Assembly: GCA_949752745.1 (NCBI GenBank)
Contig: OX457027.1
Coordinates: 80,965,214-81,029,213 of the forward strand
DNA from: Protula sp. h YS-2021
Taxonomy: Eukaryota; Annelida; Polychaeta; Sabellida; Serpulidae
Reading direction: 5' to 3'
Length of the DNA: 64,000 nt
The notes below the pieces were generated by a model. It saw nothing but the letters and a program-made list of their open reading frames with translations, was not told the origin of the DNA and did no database searches. Position 1 is the first letter of the stretch, and every line of letters begins with the position of its first letter. The translations under genes were made by a program, and so were the position numbers. This document shows positions 46,562-58,829 of the stretch, in pieces.

Positions 46562-49500
46562 ATGAACCGAAGCCTTGGTTGGCTGGTGTTGGCGGGGGCG
46601 TTGCTGCTCAGTGCGCACGCGCGTAAGTGCATTTCGTAAATTGCGTAAATAGAACTGACGAAAAAGCTTAGGTAACATTAAGGTGGCCATCTCGGATTTC
46701 ATTTTGTGAAGGTCTTAACTGTGTTAAAGTTGCAGCACTATTTCGCTGTTTATCATTTTGTGGTTGATCTGCAATTTGTCGGGTTGAAGTTATCACAAGT
46801 ACACACGAATTTGACTGCGTGCGGAGTGGGGAACTCGCATATAGATTGCCTAGTGCATGCCTTTTAAAAACGCCTTAAACACGGGAGTGTAAAGTGTAAA
46901 TAGCTTAATTAAACGCGAAAAATGTTACCACACAGCTAAAGCAGGAGTGACAATTTAAAAAAAATCGTTGATAACATTTTCATGGTTACAAGGCAGCTAG
47001 AACGCACGCGACTGATCGTATAACGAAAACTTTGGTCCCATTTTTGTCGGGCACGGATGCGAAGTAATTTCTGAAACAACCATCCTTTTTGCCAAACCCG
47101 ATCTGAATGAATACCTTATGGCGCTTGGCGTGTTGGGGTACTCGTATGCTTGAGTGACCCCTCCCCACTGCGTAGTCGGGAAATAATCCAGTGAAATTGT
47201 TTTTGAAATGCAAGTTCACCATGAGACTTCCATACGGCATAAGCTGTTTCATAATAGTTTTTTTTTTTTTAAATTTGCAGTAACAGAAGAACAGATGAGT
47301 GAGTATACGCTTCAGATATCTGCACATCTAAGCTTAAAATAGTGCTAATCGGATGCAGTACGAATATCCGGCAGAGAATTGTTCCGGTTGCCACTCGTAT
47401 ATCAACTGGTGGCCATGCGTTCGATTACATTTTAAAATGACGCCTAAACGCGGAGTGCTGATTTTGAAATAAACCTCCTTTAAGCAAACGCGGAGTGAAC
47501 TCGTAAATAACCCCCGGTTTGAGAAATGCGGAGTACGGACTAAAACACTAAAAATAACTCTCCGCGCTGACCGCACCACAGCGACTAAAAATTACTCCCT
47601 TTTTAGCGACACTGGCACTCCGCGCTGACCGCATCACAGCGTCTCTCCTCTTCATAGTTTTCGACACGCATGGTAGCACATCATACCAAGTGGCCCCGAC
47701 CCCAGGGAGAATTATCTCCCGAGTATTTGTAAAACTTCCCTACTTGCCGAGCAAATTAAATTTTATCGAAATGTGATGTAATGCGATAAATTAACATGCG
47801 AAGGCCTACAAGCGTAAATTCTAGTGAGCGTCCTGATCTGATTCTCCGAAATGATTGGTATTCAGGGAAAACTTTAGAAGACCTAAAGAAGTACTTGACC
47901 CTGCATAATGACCTACTGGACGATCACCTTGACAGTTGAGTAGACAACTGGTTTATTCATTTCGTGTCATGTTTTCAAACAGTTAGGCGTATTTTGAATC
48001 GGCACTGCTAGGAATTTTGAAAATTGTATTACAAGTTTTTTCATCGTATTGCTTTGCTTTCTTTTATTTTCAAATGTAACTTTGTAGGGCAGCATGTTTG
48101 ACTAAAGTGGAAATAGAAAACTAATTTCGCAGTGAGACTGGACGCATTTACTTGTTTTATTCCAGCAATGCAAAAACGTTCCAAGCCATACGACGATTAC
48201 GACCCAAATGCTCCTGTACTGCCGCCCAACCACTGCATCGAACTGACACCACAAGATCTGACGGATATGGACGAACCGGATGTCTCTGACGAAGGTAGCT
48301 CATGGGGCTGTTTTTGTAGCTCATGGGGCTGTTTTTGTAGCTCATGGGGCTGTTTTTGTAGCTCATGGGGCTGTTTTTGTAGCTCATGGGGCTGTTTTTG
48401 TAGCTTGTAAAGGTCGGAAAAACTGCCGCTGGCTGAATTTATTTTTCAAAAAAAACTCGAACCGTTCCTGCAAAGTGGCAGTCATTGCAAAGTGGCAGTC
48501 ATTCTTGCTTGGGCAGTAAAAAAAAAAAAAAAAACAGGGCATAGATGAAAGGTGTATATAAAGACTTGGGTCCTTCATTTAACTTTGCTTCTCGTTTGGT
48601 TGTAGAACTCGCTCAACAGGAGCAGGAAATGGATCATCTGAGACAAGAAATCATGGAAATAGAAAACGAACGTGAGTAACTCCGCGCTTTCCCAATCAAT
48701 TCTACTAATTATAAAAAAATCAACATAGCCTAATTACAGCTTAAGCTTTCAGAAGACTAGTTTTTCATTTTTACACCGGTATAAAAGTAATCTGAATAGC
48801 CTTTAAATTTTCCAGCGATAACTAGGAGCATGCCCACGTCACTTTCTGTGCACCGGAAGAAGTTTTCATCCGCTTGCCAAATCCGGAACACATTTAAGAA
48901 ACAAACCACTCTAATTCGAAAAGAATTCCCCAGACTAAAAGTCTGAATTCACAATTATAAGATTTAAAATAAAGTAAGACGTGATCGTTATAAACAAGTT
49001 TTTGGTTGTACAGAGAAAAGGGAAATAGAGGAAATAAAGAGGAACCTGGCAACATTCGGGGGTGAGTTATCCGCTCGTCACTCAACACCCTCAACTCCCC
49101 CCCCCCCCCCCTCCCCCTTCACTTAAAAATATCTGAATGCCATTTTAACATTTAGGGCTAATTTTTGATATCAAATCATAATTTAGCAAATCGATAAATC
49201 ACTAGATCTCAATTTATGTTATCAATCATTGAATTTCAGATGGCAAAAAATTTCTGAGATCAAAAATCAATTTTACAACTCAAAATCACTCGAAATCTAA
49301 GGGAGGCACACATTTATACAAAATTTAACGAATCGTTGATTAAATTTTGAGCATGAAAAATTGATACCAAAAACACAATTTGAGCTCAGTTGCTTTTTTG
49401 GGCAGTATAAAAATCATTAGATTCTGCATAGCGACTAGTAATTATTTTATTCAAATGTTTACTGCTGAATTTTATTTAGAAAAATACTGATTGATATCAA

Positions 49501-52500
49501 AAATTAATTTCATGTCAAAAAATCATTTGCAGATTTCAAAATAATTTATAAATTGTCTTCTAAAATGTTATTTAATATAAATTGTTTATCAGTAAAAAGA
49601 AAATCAGATTTGGCTATCAAATATTCTATTGCTGCTATCAAGAATTGAACTTTGATCTCATTAGATCATTAAAACAAATTTATTAAGTATTTGATCTGTA
49701 AATATTTATTGGTCAAGAATTATTTTTGATCAAAACATTTAGGGATATGACAAATACAATCAGATAGCAAAAATTCATCTGTAATGGCCTAATAAATGTG
49801 AATGGCATTCAATAATCAAAAAGCCTGCTAACCCAATACAAACAATACTCGAGGCTTTATCTTCCAACTAAACGAAATACAATGCTACGTCACATCGGAA
49901 CGGATTTTTCGTCTTGCTGAAAAAATTACTAAGACTTTTAGTGACTTTTTTTCAGCTAACCGCTTGCTTCATTTTACAATATGTAACGAGGTTTTTGTAA
50001 AGTAATATGAAATAGTTTTGAAAATTCGCTGGTCTTTTTTTCAGGAAAGGCTCCAGGCAAGAGGGGACTTGCATCAGTCTTAGGTAATTTCTTTTAATAT
50101 TGAAGTATTTTAATTTTAAACAGGTCTGTCACTTCTAGAAATATTCATGCAACATAAAAATGCGAATGTTCAGAACGAAAACTGCACAGAAAAATTATCA
50201 GTTTTTAAACAATGCTTCACTTGACGTATGCTTTACTTTACATATTGCAGTTTGGACAGTAACGATTGGATCAAACGGATATCAACTATACAACATAGTA
50301 ACGCGTAAGTAAATGACGCAGCTGGGTCCGCTTAATGCAGTCTGGAGGCGGGAGGGGGTGGGAGGCGCGTCTGCAAGGTACGTATGCGTAATTGTCCCGA
50401 CTATTCACTGTCCCTCCCTGCGTTCGTATGGGTCCTTGTCACTTCAAAAAAAAAAAAAACAAAAAAGAAAAAAAAAAACCTTCGTTGGACAAGATACACG
50501 GTCTCGCTTGTTGAACTCAAATCTGTTTACCTGAATTTGTCATTCACCACTAGGTTTCCAACTGTTTTGTACAAAGCGGCATTTAAAAAAAAGGGAAGGG
50601 GGGCGGTCGACAAGTTCGACAGGGATTTCATAACAATCAATATATGCCGAGTCATGCGCTTGTAACAGGTGGATGTGGAAGTTTCCCAAGTATTTGCGAG
50701 GACAAGGAAGCAATTGCAAGGCTTACGGAAGAAATCGAGCAGCTCAAGGACGACTACGACTTGCGATACGTGGACGGGCTGAACGAGTATCTCGAACTTC
50801 AGGCCGTCATGGACAAGTAAATCACTTTAAAATTTATTTCCATTTTTTTTTCAATGCTATCTAAACTATATCTTTGCGGGAAGTGGTAGGGAAACCATTC
50901 GGCTGGGTCTTCCCATCTATCCCCTTGTAGTCTAAATAGCGAGCAGGAATAGTAAGGGAACGGTGCTTGCGAGACTTTGCGACTCCCCCCCCCCCCTCCC
51001 CCCTCAACCCCTCTGCATAGTGTACTGTTTGTACGGCAATCTTTCCAATGTATTGTTTCCAAAACGTGCTGGGAAAACTACTGCACTGTGGGATTTCCTC
51101 AAGTATATATGTTACAGGGAATCTGTGAAATTAGGGATTTCATGAAATCCCTAGTGGATTCGTGTAATAACTTGCCCAATCAATTTCGATGTGTCTATTG
51201 AGAATTTTCATGTTTGCAATTTTTTTTACCGAAATTAATAGTAGATTTATATATATATATATTATACTCGAAGCACTCGATTGCCAAACTATCATACTTG
51301 AGATACTTCAGTACCCGAATTCAGCGAATTTTTTTATCCTATGTACCTTATGTCACATTTCACGCCATAGTCTGTTATTTTGGATGATAATGTTACAAAT
51401 TCCAATTCCACTCGATGTGAAAAGGAATGCAGTTTTGGAGAACCACTAAACAGCTTTCCTGAATGGATAATTTTTCAAAATAGTTCTATAATCAATATGA
51501 GCTTATTCATTACACAAATTCCCTAGGGATTTCATGAAATCCCTAATTACAGATTCCCTGTAACGTATATAACATGAACAGATCAGTTCAGTGATGTTGC
51601 GCGATGGGGTCAATTATGTAGAAGACAGTGCATAGAATTCGAACGATTGGTTAGGTATATCAGTTGCTCTGTAAATACTGCAGATTTGCTTGAAGAAATC
51701 CTGAAAAAACCCGCAGTATGAAAAGTTAGAAATTCCAATCGGAGCCGCAGTATGCAGGCTTAGCGCATTACAACATGGCTGAGCTTAAAATATCCCATGT
51801 TGTAATGACGCTGAAGATGAACTTTGTTCTGACTCAGGGTGTCCACTAATCCCAAACAAATCCGCCACCTCAAACAAATGTGCAGTATGAAAAGAGCAAA
51901 TGACATAACATGCAACCACGTTATAATGTAGAAATACGCGACATGTGGTTATAACCAGTCGAAAAGTTGAACAGCCATCCTTTAATTGGACCAATTTGTC
52001 AGTGCCGTGTAGGTATACCATCTTCCAATGATGGCCGTTAGCCCGCAAACAAATTTTTATATTATATACAGATTCCAAAGAATCCAGGAATGCAGAAAAT
52101 TAGAAAATTATCTAGATGTTAGATTCTCTATTCTGGATTCTTTTTCAGCAACTGGTACATAAAATACTACACAGACGAAGCTCTGAACAAGTTGGAGGAT
52201 ATCAACGTGATCGCTAACCGCACCATCGTGTACCTGAATGCTCACCTTTCCGAGCTTTCCCGAATCAGCAACTCGGGCCTAACATCCGAAGAGTACCTAG
52301 ACCAGGTGAGCCAACTCAATGCGTTTCATTTTTCACCAGAAACAAGTGTGAAATTGGTTACATCTTCACATAGCCACTGTGGACGCGGATGGGTGTATTG
52401 GATCAAATAATCTTCGGTTGAACGAATGGATCATACATTGAAATTCAGCATAATAGTCTTAAAGACACTATCGGACCCATGTCCGGGATTGCCCTCGGAT

Positions 52501-55500
52501 GTTAGGCATGGGTGACATTCTCTAGAGCTGCCTAATTGCCTAAAACATTACTGAGTGTTATTCTTTAACCCAGCTGAAATTTTACCCCACCCTGCCTTTC
52601 AGCACTACCACAAACTTTTGTACATGCGCCGATTTCAGTGATACATTGTTACGAGTCTTTCCTTCAGGTGATTGGACCACTGAATATGGCCCTTGGTGAC
52701 CTGGAGAAAATGCTGAGCGAAGTGCAGAAAGGAAGCGCTAAGATGCTAGCCATCAACATTGGGGCCCAAATGCTCCTATCTTACTGGATCAGCAGCTATA
52801 GTTTGGCCAAGAAACAACTAGGTTAGTCTATATAATTCTAAGTATTTTGTTATCCAGGTCTTTAACAAGCATTCCCAAAACAGAAATTTCAATGTAATAA
52901 GAAGTTGTGTAAATTGGCACTCTGTTTAGGTCGTCCCGTTGAGGTAAAGCAATCCGAGACCTGCACCAATTCGCTAACGCCCTCGTATACGACATCCTCT
53001 GGGATATTGCCAGGTACGCTCTGGCGTTACTTTTCTTGACGAACCGCGAATATCCATTATAAAACAGCAGGCCACTAAATCTAAATTTTGTCGCACGCAC
53101 TAGGCTTTTTCAGAATGCGCACACATTTCAGGGCGTGAGAGCGTTGCCCTACTGGAACTCTTGTACATCAACAGCTGCGTTTTTATCAAGACATTCCAAG
53201 CAGTAAAGATGCGACTGCTTGAATTAACACCGACTCCAGTCATTTTTTTCGAAAGGGCAATATCAGTTAATGTTTAACAATCTGCCTGTATTTGGCCTAA
53301 ACCAGGGTGGATTCGCTGATTGTCCTTCACCTACCACCACTTCCGCGAATTGGAAGCAAAAATGAATGTTATGGTGATCTGTCATAACAAAAATGATTAA
53401 TTGGCACGTGACCTGCCAGCCGTTTTAAGTAGTTCTTCTGCCGTCCACACCCGTCATTGAGGACAAAAAATGTAAGTTTAATTATTCTACAGGCACTCCG
53501 TCTGATGGTCGTCTAGACAACGTCGCCGATCCACCAATGACAGCGGACGAACAACGCGCTCTGGGAGCACCGGATAACCCGAATCACGCCAAAGCCAAAG
53601 CAACCGTCGGTTCCCGAGTTAAAGGTACGTATGTTGTGCAGTACTAAATAATTGCAACACAGCTAGTTTTAAACTTACTGTAGTGAGCGTAGAAAGTTTC
53701 TAGAATCAGGAAAACAATACAAAAGAATCAACTTGTGTGGTTTGTTTTCAGGTGCTATGGCCAGTTTCAGCAGCTCTGTGAAATTGGAGTTCAGTTTGGT
53801 CAAGAGAACCTTCTACAACATGGCAACCCGCCCATTCACGTTCATCTCGGGAGGGATCAAAAACGCCGGTGGCGTGAGGAAGTTCTTCAGTCCCAGGCGC
53901 ATATTCAACAACTTCAAATCCAGCGCATTAGGCAAGTCATATTCCGCCGGAAAGGGCAGATATGGTTTACTTGACCATAAGTCCGTCCGCGCGTCAAGCT
54001 TGTGAACGATTCCGTAGGCGGATTTGACAAATGTGAATCTTCCTTCGAGCTCATTTTGATGACCATCAGTAGATTCAATGTCCCTACGGGACCAGTTAAT
54101 TTTTTGCCAAGGCCTCTGAACACTCTTTGACAGGTTTAAGCATAACCTTCAGTGGTCACCAAAAGCGGTGTGCGAGTTTTGTCTAGCTAGTCGAACGGTC
54201 TTAATTTCAATAAATTTGATGCAATTGTTCATTTTGGAGTACCTGGTCTTCATTTTTATTCGCCTTAAATTAAGTGTTATGAATTTCTGCTTAAACATTG
54301 TGCGTGGGGGGATAACTGCACCTTTCCAATGTCACTTTAATACTGGTGCGCATTTGTGAAGATTTTTGTCTGCTTCAGGAACAAGTGTATTTTGGTAAAA
54401 TTGGCCTGAATATTTATATCGCCTGATGAATTCATTGGTCACTAAAGGTCCCTGAAGCAGACTTCAAATTAGTATTGAGTTTACCGTTTCATTGACTTCA
54501 TCCACTTGCCTGTGCCTGCGTATTTCCATGCACATTTATGTATGTCATTTCAAACGATACATGTCACGGTCTATTGGTTACGGCAAAGTGGCAGCAAATT
54601 ATCATTGGCTTCGCTTCAGCCTTCTCGTTCCTTTGCTAAACAGAATGAGCTATTCCTGGCCAAAGACTAGTACAGTTTGTGCATCGCTCTTAAAATAGTT
54701 TCCAAGTTGGAATCGTTGCAGCACTTTAATTTATGCTTCACCGAGGCCATTTAATTGTAGGCAAGCTGAAAACTTCAATGACCTCTATTAAAACCACGTG
54801 GACAAAACTGAAGACGGGAGGACTGCGCCAGTTTTCCGTAACGGGCTTCAAGGTGAGCGTTTTATTGAGCGGTAACGTTCCGTTTTATCACATCTGAACT
54901 GTATATTTGCTCTTCAAAATGTTGGGAGAGGCGGGGTCGGGAAGTTCCCGGAGAAGCAGGAGACCAATCATAAGCAGAACACGGTCAATTGATTTAAAAC
55001 CTCCTCAGTAATCATTCCGACATCGATCCGACATAGGTTTCAGGTCACGTGACTCGTTCGTCAGTCCCGTTCTGTGTATTCAATATAGGGATAGATCATG
55101 GAGATGAGCATTTTGTATGGGATCAGAGCACGCGTGGAAGGTTTAACGAACTGCGCAGTGGCGAGTTCATTGGGAGAGTTCACTGCCCTTGCACAAATGC
55201 TCCAATCCCATACAAAATAGCCTGCTCCATGGTCTGTCACTATTACAACACAAACAGGCAAAATCATTGCTTAAATTAGCGAAAAATGACCAAAAACGTT
55301 AAATGTTTTGATGGCATTGTTCTGCGACCTGAGTGACGCACAACAGTGCAAAGGCAAACGTTTTGCATCCAAGCCATCGTCAGTTTCTATGCGTCATGCC
55401 CATTATCCCCCGCCGTCCGTCCGTCTGCCCGTTATCACTTTTGTCCAGGCCATATCTCCGTAACCGTTGATCGCAGGCATACAATTCCTCGGGGAATAAA

Positions 55501-58132
55501 AGAATATATGTAATTTTGCAACGTCAGGTCAAATGTCGAAGTTTGGACTTAGTCGCTTATTTAGGGTACCTTGTTCTTTGTGACCATAAGACGCGGCGGG
55601 GGATGTGCCATCTACGATTGTCTCGTTATTCTGTGAACTGGTTTCGGGACTTCTGTACGTAGTTAGAGAACGCTGACGTTTTCCTATCATTTCTTTATAC
55701 GATCGGCGAGTGTTATAATGCACGTTGGACAATTTTCCCCGTCTAATTTACACCTTTATCAATAAGTCTTTGTTACATAGACCAAAATGAATGCGCAAAA
55801 CAACTTACCATTAGCCCACGTTTTTCCGGCTACAATAGAAAAATACTTCTCTGCGTTCACGGATCACCCAAGGGTGAAGGTACTTCGGAGGCATGTCAGT
55901 GTCAGTCTGATTACTTTTCCGAACTCGGTAGAGGGACCACGATAGGATTTCGTTTGACCCCGTCAAGTCGCGGACGGTTTACCAAGCGTTGCAATAGTCA
56001 CTGGGTCAACGCAAATGAATGTCTTGTATTGTACCGTTCTGTTCAAAGGTGAACTGGGCTTCAACAATGGCAAATGCCATTTCCGTCGGCTTGGATTTAA
56101 TGGCTGCCTACCAGAGCTACGACCAATGGAAACAGGTCTCAGAAGAGATGGCCAAGCAGAGGATCCTATACGAAAACTACAAGGTTGTACAATTTCCTTT
56201 CAACTAGAGTAACTTCTGCAAATGGGTTGTAAAGATGGCATGGATAAGTACACGTGTACTGATTACCCGGATGGGCAGTCACATACTGGCGCCCTACGGC
56301 TTGTAGCATTTTTGCCGAAGCCTTGCACATTAGTACCGTCGTTTTCGTTGCAGGCGTCCTTGATCACACAGCGCAGCGAACTTGACGATGATATGGCGCA
56401 GTTAGTGGTAGAGTTTGACACAGCAGTTGAAACTTTCAAGAGCATTACCGAAGCTTTTCACGGTAATCTTCCAAAAAATGAAAAGTAACCCCTTCAACTC
56501 CCCCCACCCCCAAAAAAAAAAAAAAAGTACCGCAAATATTGTGTGTTTATGAACGTTACTAAATTTGAGGCGAGGTAGTTTGTAGCCGGTTTTACTGCAG
56601 ATTGTACTGTCACTATTACAAAGCAATAACATTACCGTTGCTGAATACTTTTCTGCAGGCATGATTGAAACGGCGACTGAAAATTCCCAGGTGTCGGATG
56701 CCACCAACATTGGCTTTGAATACACAATGAGCAACTCTATGTTCAGCCCTGGATTCTTATCTGGAGTCACTGACGAAAACATAGCCACCAAGCAGGCTAA
56801 TGTTCTGACCTTCATCGAGGACGACATCAACTCGGATTTCTTCTCTGCCAAGGAAATCTTAGAAGGACGTGAAGTATTTTATCGAAAATGTGTGGAAGAT
56901 TTTGAAGGTGCTGTAACGGTTGCGGACACGCTTGAAGATGTCACCAGCATAATGGAATATTCAGGTAGGGCATAGTACAGCTTTGTCACTTCAGGCAAAA
57001 CACTCGCAGTTTCTCCACTGCAGGAAAAAATACACAATCTGTTCTGTGCAAACAAAAGCGGAGGAATTGTCTATATTAGACATAAAATGATTATTGAAAA
57101 ATTATAATTCAATTTCGACTTCGGGAAAAGTAAATACTTTAACAGTACACCATACGTTTCATCAAATTTCGTGTATTTCCTGTTTCGTAACTTACCTGTT
57201 TGATATATTATTTTAAAACCAGATTCACGTCATCGAGATAAGCGGCAGAAGTTAAAATGTAACGTTGGTGTACATCAAAGCATTTTATTATTTCGAGTAA
57301 AACTACCACTGTAAAATTGGATAGAAATTTTAACAAAGAAATTCTTTGAATTCTTGATTTGATACTCATAAATGCTCAATACCGATTCTGGAGAATTCTT
57401 TATTCTGATTTAATTTCAAGTACTAATTCAAAGCATTGTCTTCTTGCGACAGGTTCGGGAGAAAAGGCCCAGTTTGGCAGAGCTCTATCACAGCAGGATA
57501 TTGTGTGCTTTCATTCGCTGACACATCAAGAGTTGGGCATTTACGACTTTTTCAACCTGGTAGCGATGCGCCCAACTTGCGACATTACTGACGCCCAATG
57601 GGCTGATATGGTTACGGAAGCCAAGAGCAACCGTGCCGTTCACATCATGACGCAGGCTATAACTACCGGCCTGGCTAATGGAGAGACCTCTGTAACCAGA
57701 CTAAACCAGGATGTAGTTTCGGACTTGAATGACTTGAGTGACCCCGATATTACGGCGTACGCAGGTCAGATAGAAAACAAAGACATTCTGTGTGTCGTCG
57801 CAGATTTGGAACCGACTTGGGACCATTTCGATTTCTATGCATTAGCCCTGTATCGAGGAGATTGCTCAGCGATCACGGACGCCCAGGTGCAAGAGTCGGA
57901 ACAAGCTGCCAACAGTCTACGTGCCAAAATGCAAACACTGCAAACATTTGTCAACTTGTGCAGCCCGCCGGTCAACAATTGCATGTGCTTCACATTCCTC
58001 CTCACCACAGTGCCCGGTACCACCGAAGACGAACTAAAATTGATCATTAAAGAACTGAATCCGGGACTTACCCAGTGGTGTGCCACGCCGTCACCTTATT
58101 TCCCTTGCGATCCACTTTGTGTAGATCTCTAA
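46562..58132 (+). CDS. Secreted coiled-coil, cysteine-rich protein, family unrecognised (18 exons)
   Basis: Eighteen exons fit end to end in phase: 46562-46622, 47281-47298, 47866-47934, 48166-48294, 48606-48671, 49014-49061, 50045-50083, 50251-50304, 50669-50816, 52149-52305, 52668-52821, 53493-53624, 53752-53931, 54761-54852, 56049-56183, 56354-56462, 56659-56964, 57453-58132 (TAA). They predict about 858 residues. Exon 1 encodes a signal peptide (GWLVLAGALLLSAHA). Residues 93-128 and about 172-190 look coiled-coil. Hydrophobic stretches lie in exons 7-8, 11 and 15. Exons 13-14 (359-449) are basic and nearly free of acidic residues. The last exon holds most cysteines, with a CMC and a closing CDPLC. 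Most exons are symmetrical phase 1. I do not recognise the family. Coiled coils plus hydrophobic helices suggest a secreted oligomer that may touch membranes, which is inference only. Confidence 0.85.
47281..47298 (+). other. 18-nt microexon (exon 2)
   Basis: It is preceded by a strong pyrimidine tract and TTTGCAG, and followed by a perfect GTGAGT donor. It encodes six residues and keeps phase 1 on both sides, so it can be skipped without frameshift. Confidence 0.75.
48295..48405 (+). repeat. 21-bp minisatellite starting at a splice donor
   Basis: Five exact 21-bp units (GTAGCTCATGGGG, then CTGTTTTT), each starting GTAGCT, begin at the donor of exon 4 (48295), with a sixth partial start at 48400. 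Because 21 is a multiple of three and the exon phase stays open, use of a later donor or retention would add SSWGCFC heptads. The first in-frame stop is at about 48408. Confidence 0.95.
51100..51575. mobile_element. MITE with hairpin-bearing TIRs (intron 9)
   Basis: Left TIR from GTTACAGGGAATCTGT (51111) and right TIR ending in the reverse complement (51564) are about 50 bp each with few mismatches. Both contain the perfect 20-bp palindrome AGGGATTTCATGAAATCCCT. TATATA bases outside each end fit TA-type target sites. There is no coding capacity. Confidence 0.8.
51764..51815. repeat. Stem-loop, 12-bp stem
   Basis: CATTACAACATG and CATGTTGTAATG are separated by about 20 bases, with extra pairing outside (agcg / cgct). 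It lies in intron 9 and is probably another small foldback element. Confidence 0.65.
53932..54760 (+). other. GC-AG intron (intron 13)
   Basis: Exon 13 ends TTAG followed by GCAAGT, the consensus form of the rare GC donor. The acceptor TTAATTGTAG precedes exon 14. Joining here keeps the phase (G + GC = Gly), whereas nearby GT sites do not fit. Confidence 0.75.
55060..55265. repeat. Foldback palindrome (intron 14)
   Basis: The halves are imperfect reverse complements. 'gagcattttgtatgggatca' at 55108 pairs with 'atcccatacaaaatagcctg' at 55206, and 'catggaga'/'ctccatgg' with 'gaacc'-type blocks extend it. Similar open frames therefore appear on both strands. No gene is implied. Confidence 0.75.
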
Positions 58133-58310
58133 TTTGCTTTTTTCCAATACCGGTGACTCGACAATGGCTTTTGGACTTGCGACTCGATTGTTTTGAGTGT
58201 AAAAATGTTAAGTTTTGAGCGAAATGTTACATGTTAATTGCGCTCGCAATTGATGTAGTTTCGAGTAATTGTTATAAATTGTTGGTTTGATTTGAAACTT
58301 GTTGACTCGC

Positions 58311-58328
58311 AATAAAAATAGCAATAAA
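58311..58328 (+). terminator. Polyadenylation signals of the secreted-protein gene
   Basis: Two AATAAA hexamers (58311-58316 and 58323-58328) lie about 180 bp after the TAA stop at 58132. Confidence 0.7.
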
Positions 58329-58489
58329 AATATTTCACTCTCATGACGCCCGCTGTGAAAAACTTCATAACCATATTATTTCTGGTCCAATACTTTAGAG
58401 GTCTGGCAGCAATGTTCTCTACTCCTATACCGATCTTGTATTTTTAGCCCTCGGCCAATATGGGCTGGAGGGTTGCTATCAGTTTGTCC

Positions 58490-58820
58490 CGTCTGTCCGT
58501 AATTTTTTTTTTTTGTCCGGGCGATATGTTTTCATCGGATCTTCACCACAGGAAGGAAGTATATAAATATAAAGTGTAGATGTGCAAGACGGGGGGTTCA
58601 ATTTGTCCCTTGTCCGTCCGTCTGTCCGAACGTCTGTCCGTCTTGCCGTCTGTCCGTCAGTCTCGCTTTAAACTTCTTCTTAAACTTATTCTTGTCCGTC
58701 CGGACGGTATCTCAAAGTATAAATCGAACTTCACCAAACCTTGCAGGAAAAAGTGTAGATATGCAAGGACTCGTCCGTCGCTCCATCCGTTGCACCTTGC
58801 ATGTTTGTCCGGGTGGTATT
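58490..58820. repeat. GTCCGTCTGTCC dispersed repeat
   Basis: Several GTCCGTCC/GTCTGTCC runs (58490-58500, 58605-58660, 58695-58710, 58770-58780) share wording with 45678-46040. Confidence 0.6.
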
Positions 58821-58829
58821 TCAAGAGGA

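Noticed and set aside
53735..53974. Second open frame over exon 13
   Set aside because: Only the other frame matches the phases of exons 12 and 14.
55049..55279. Overlapping open frames on both strands with similar translations
   Set aside because: They mirror each other because the sequence is a foldback palindrome in an intron.
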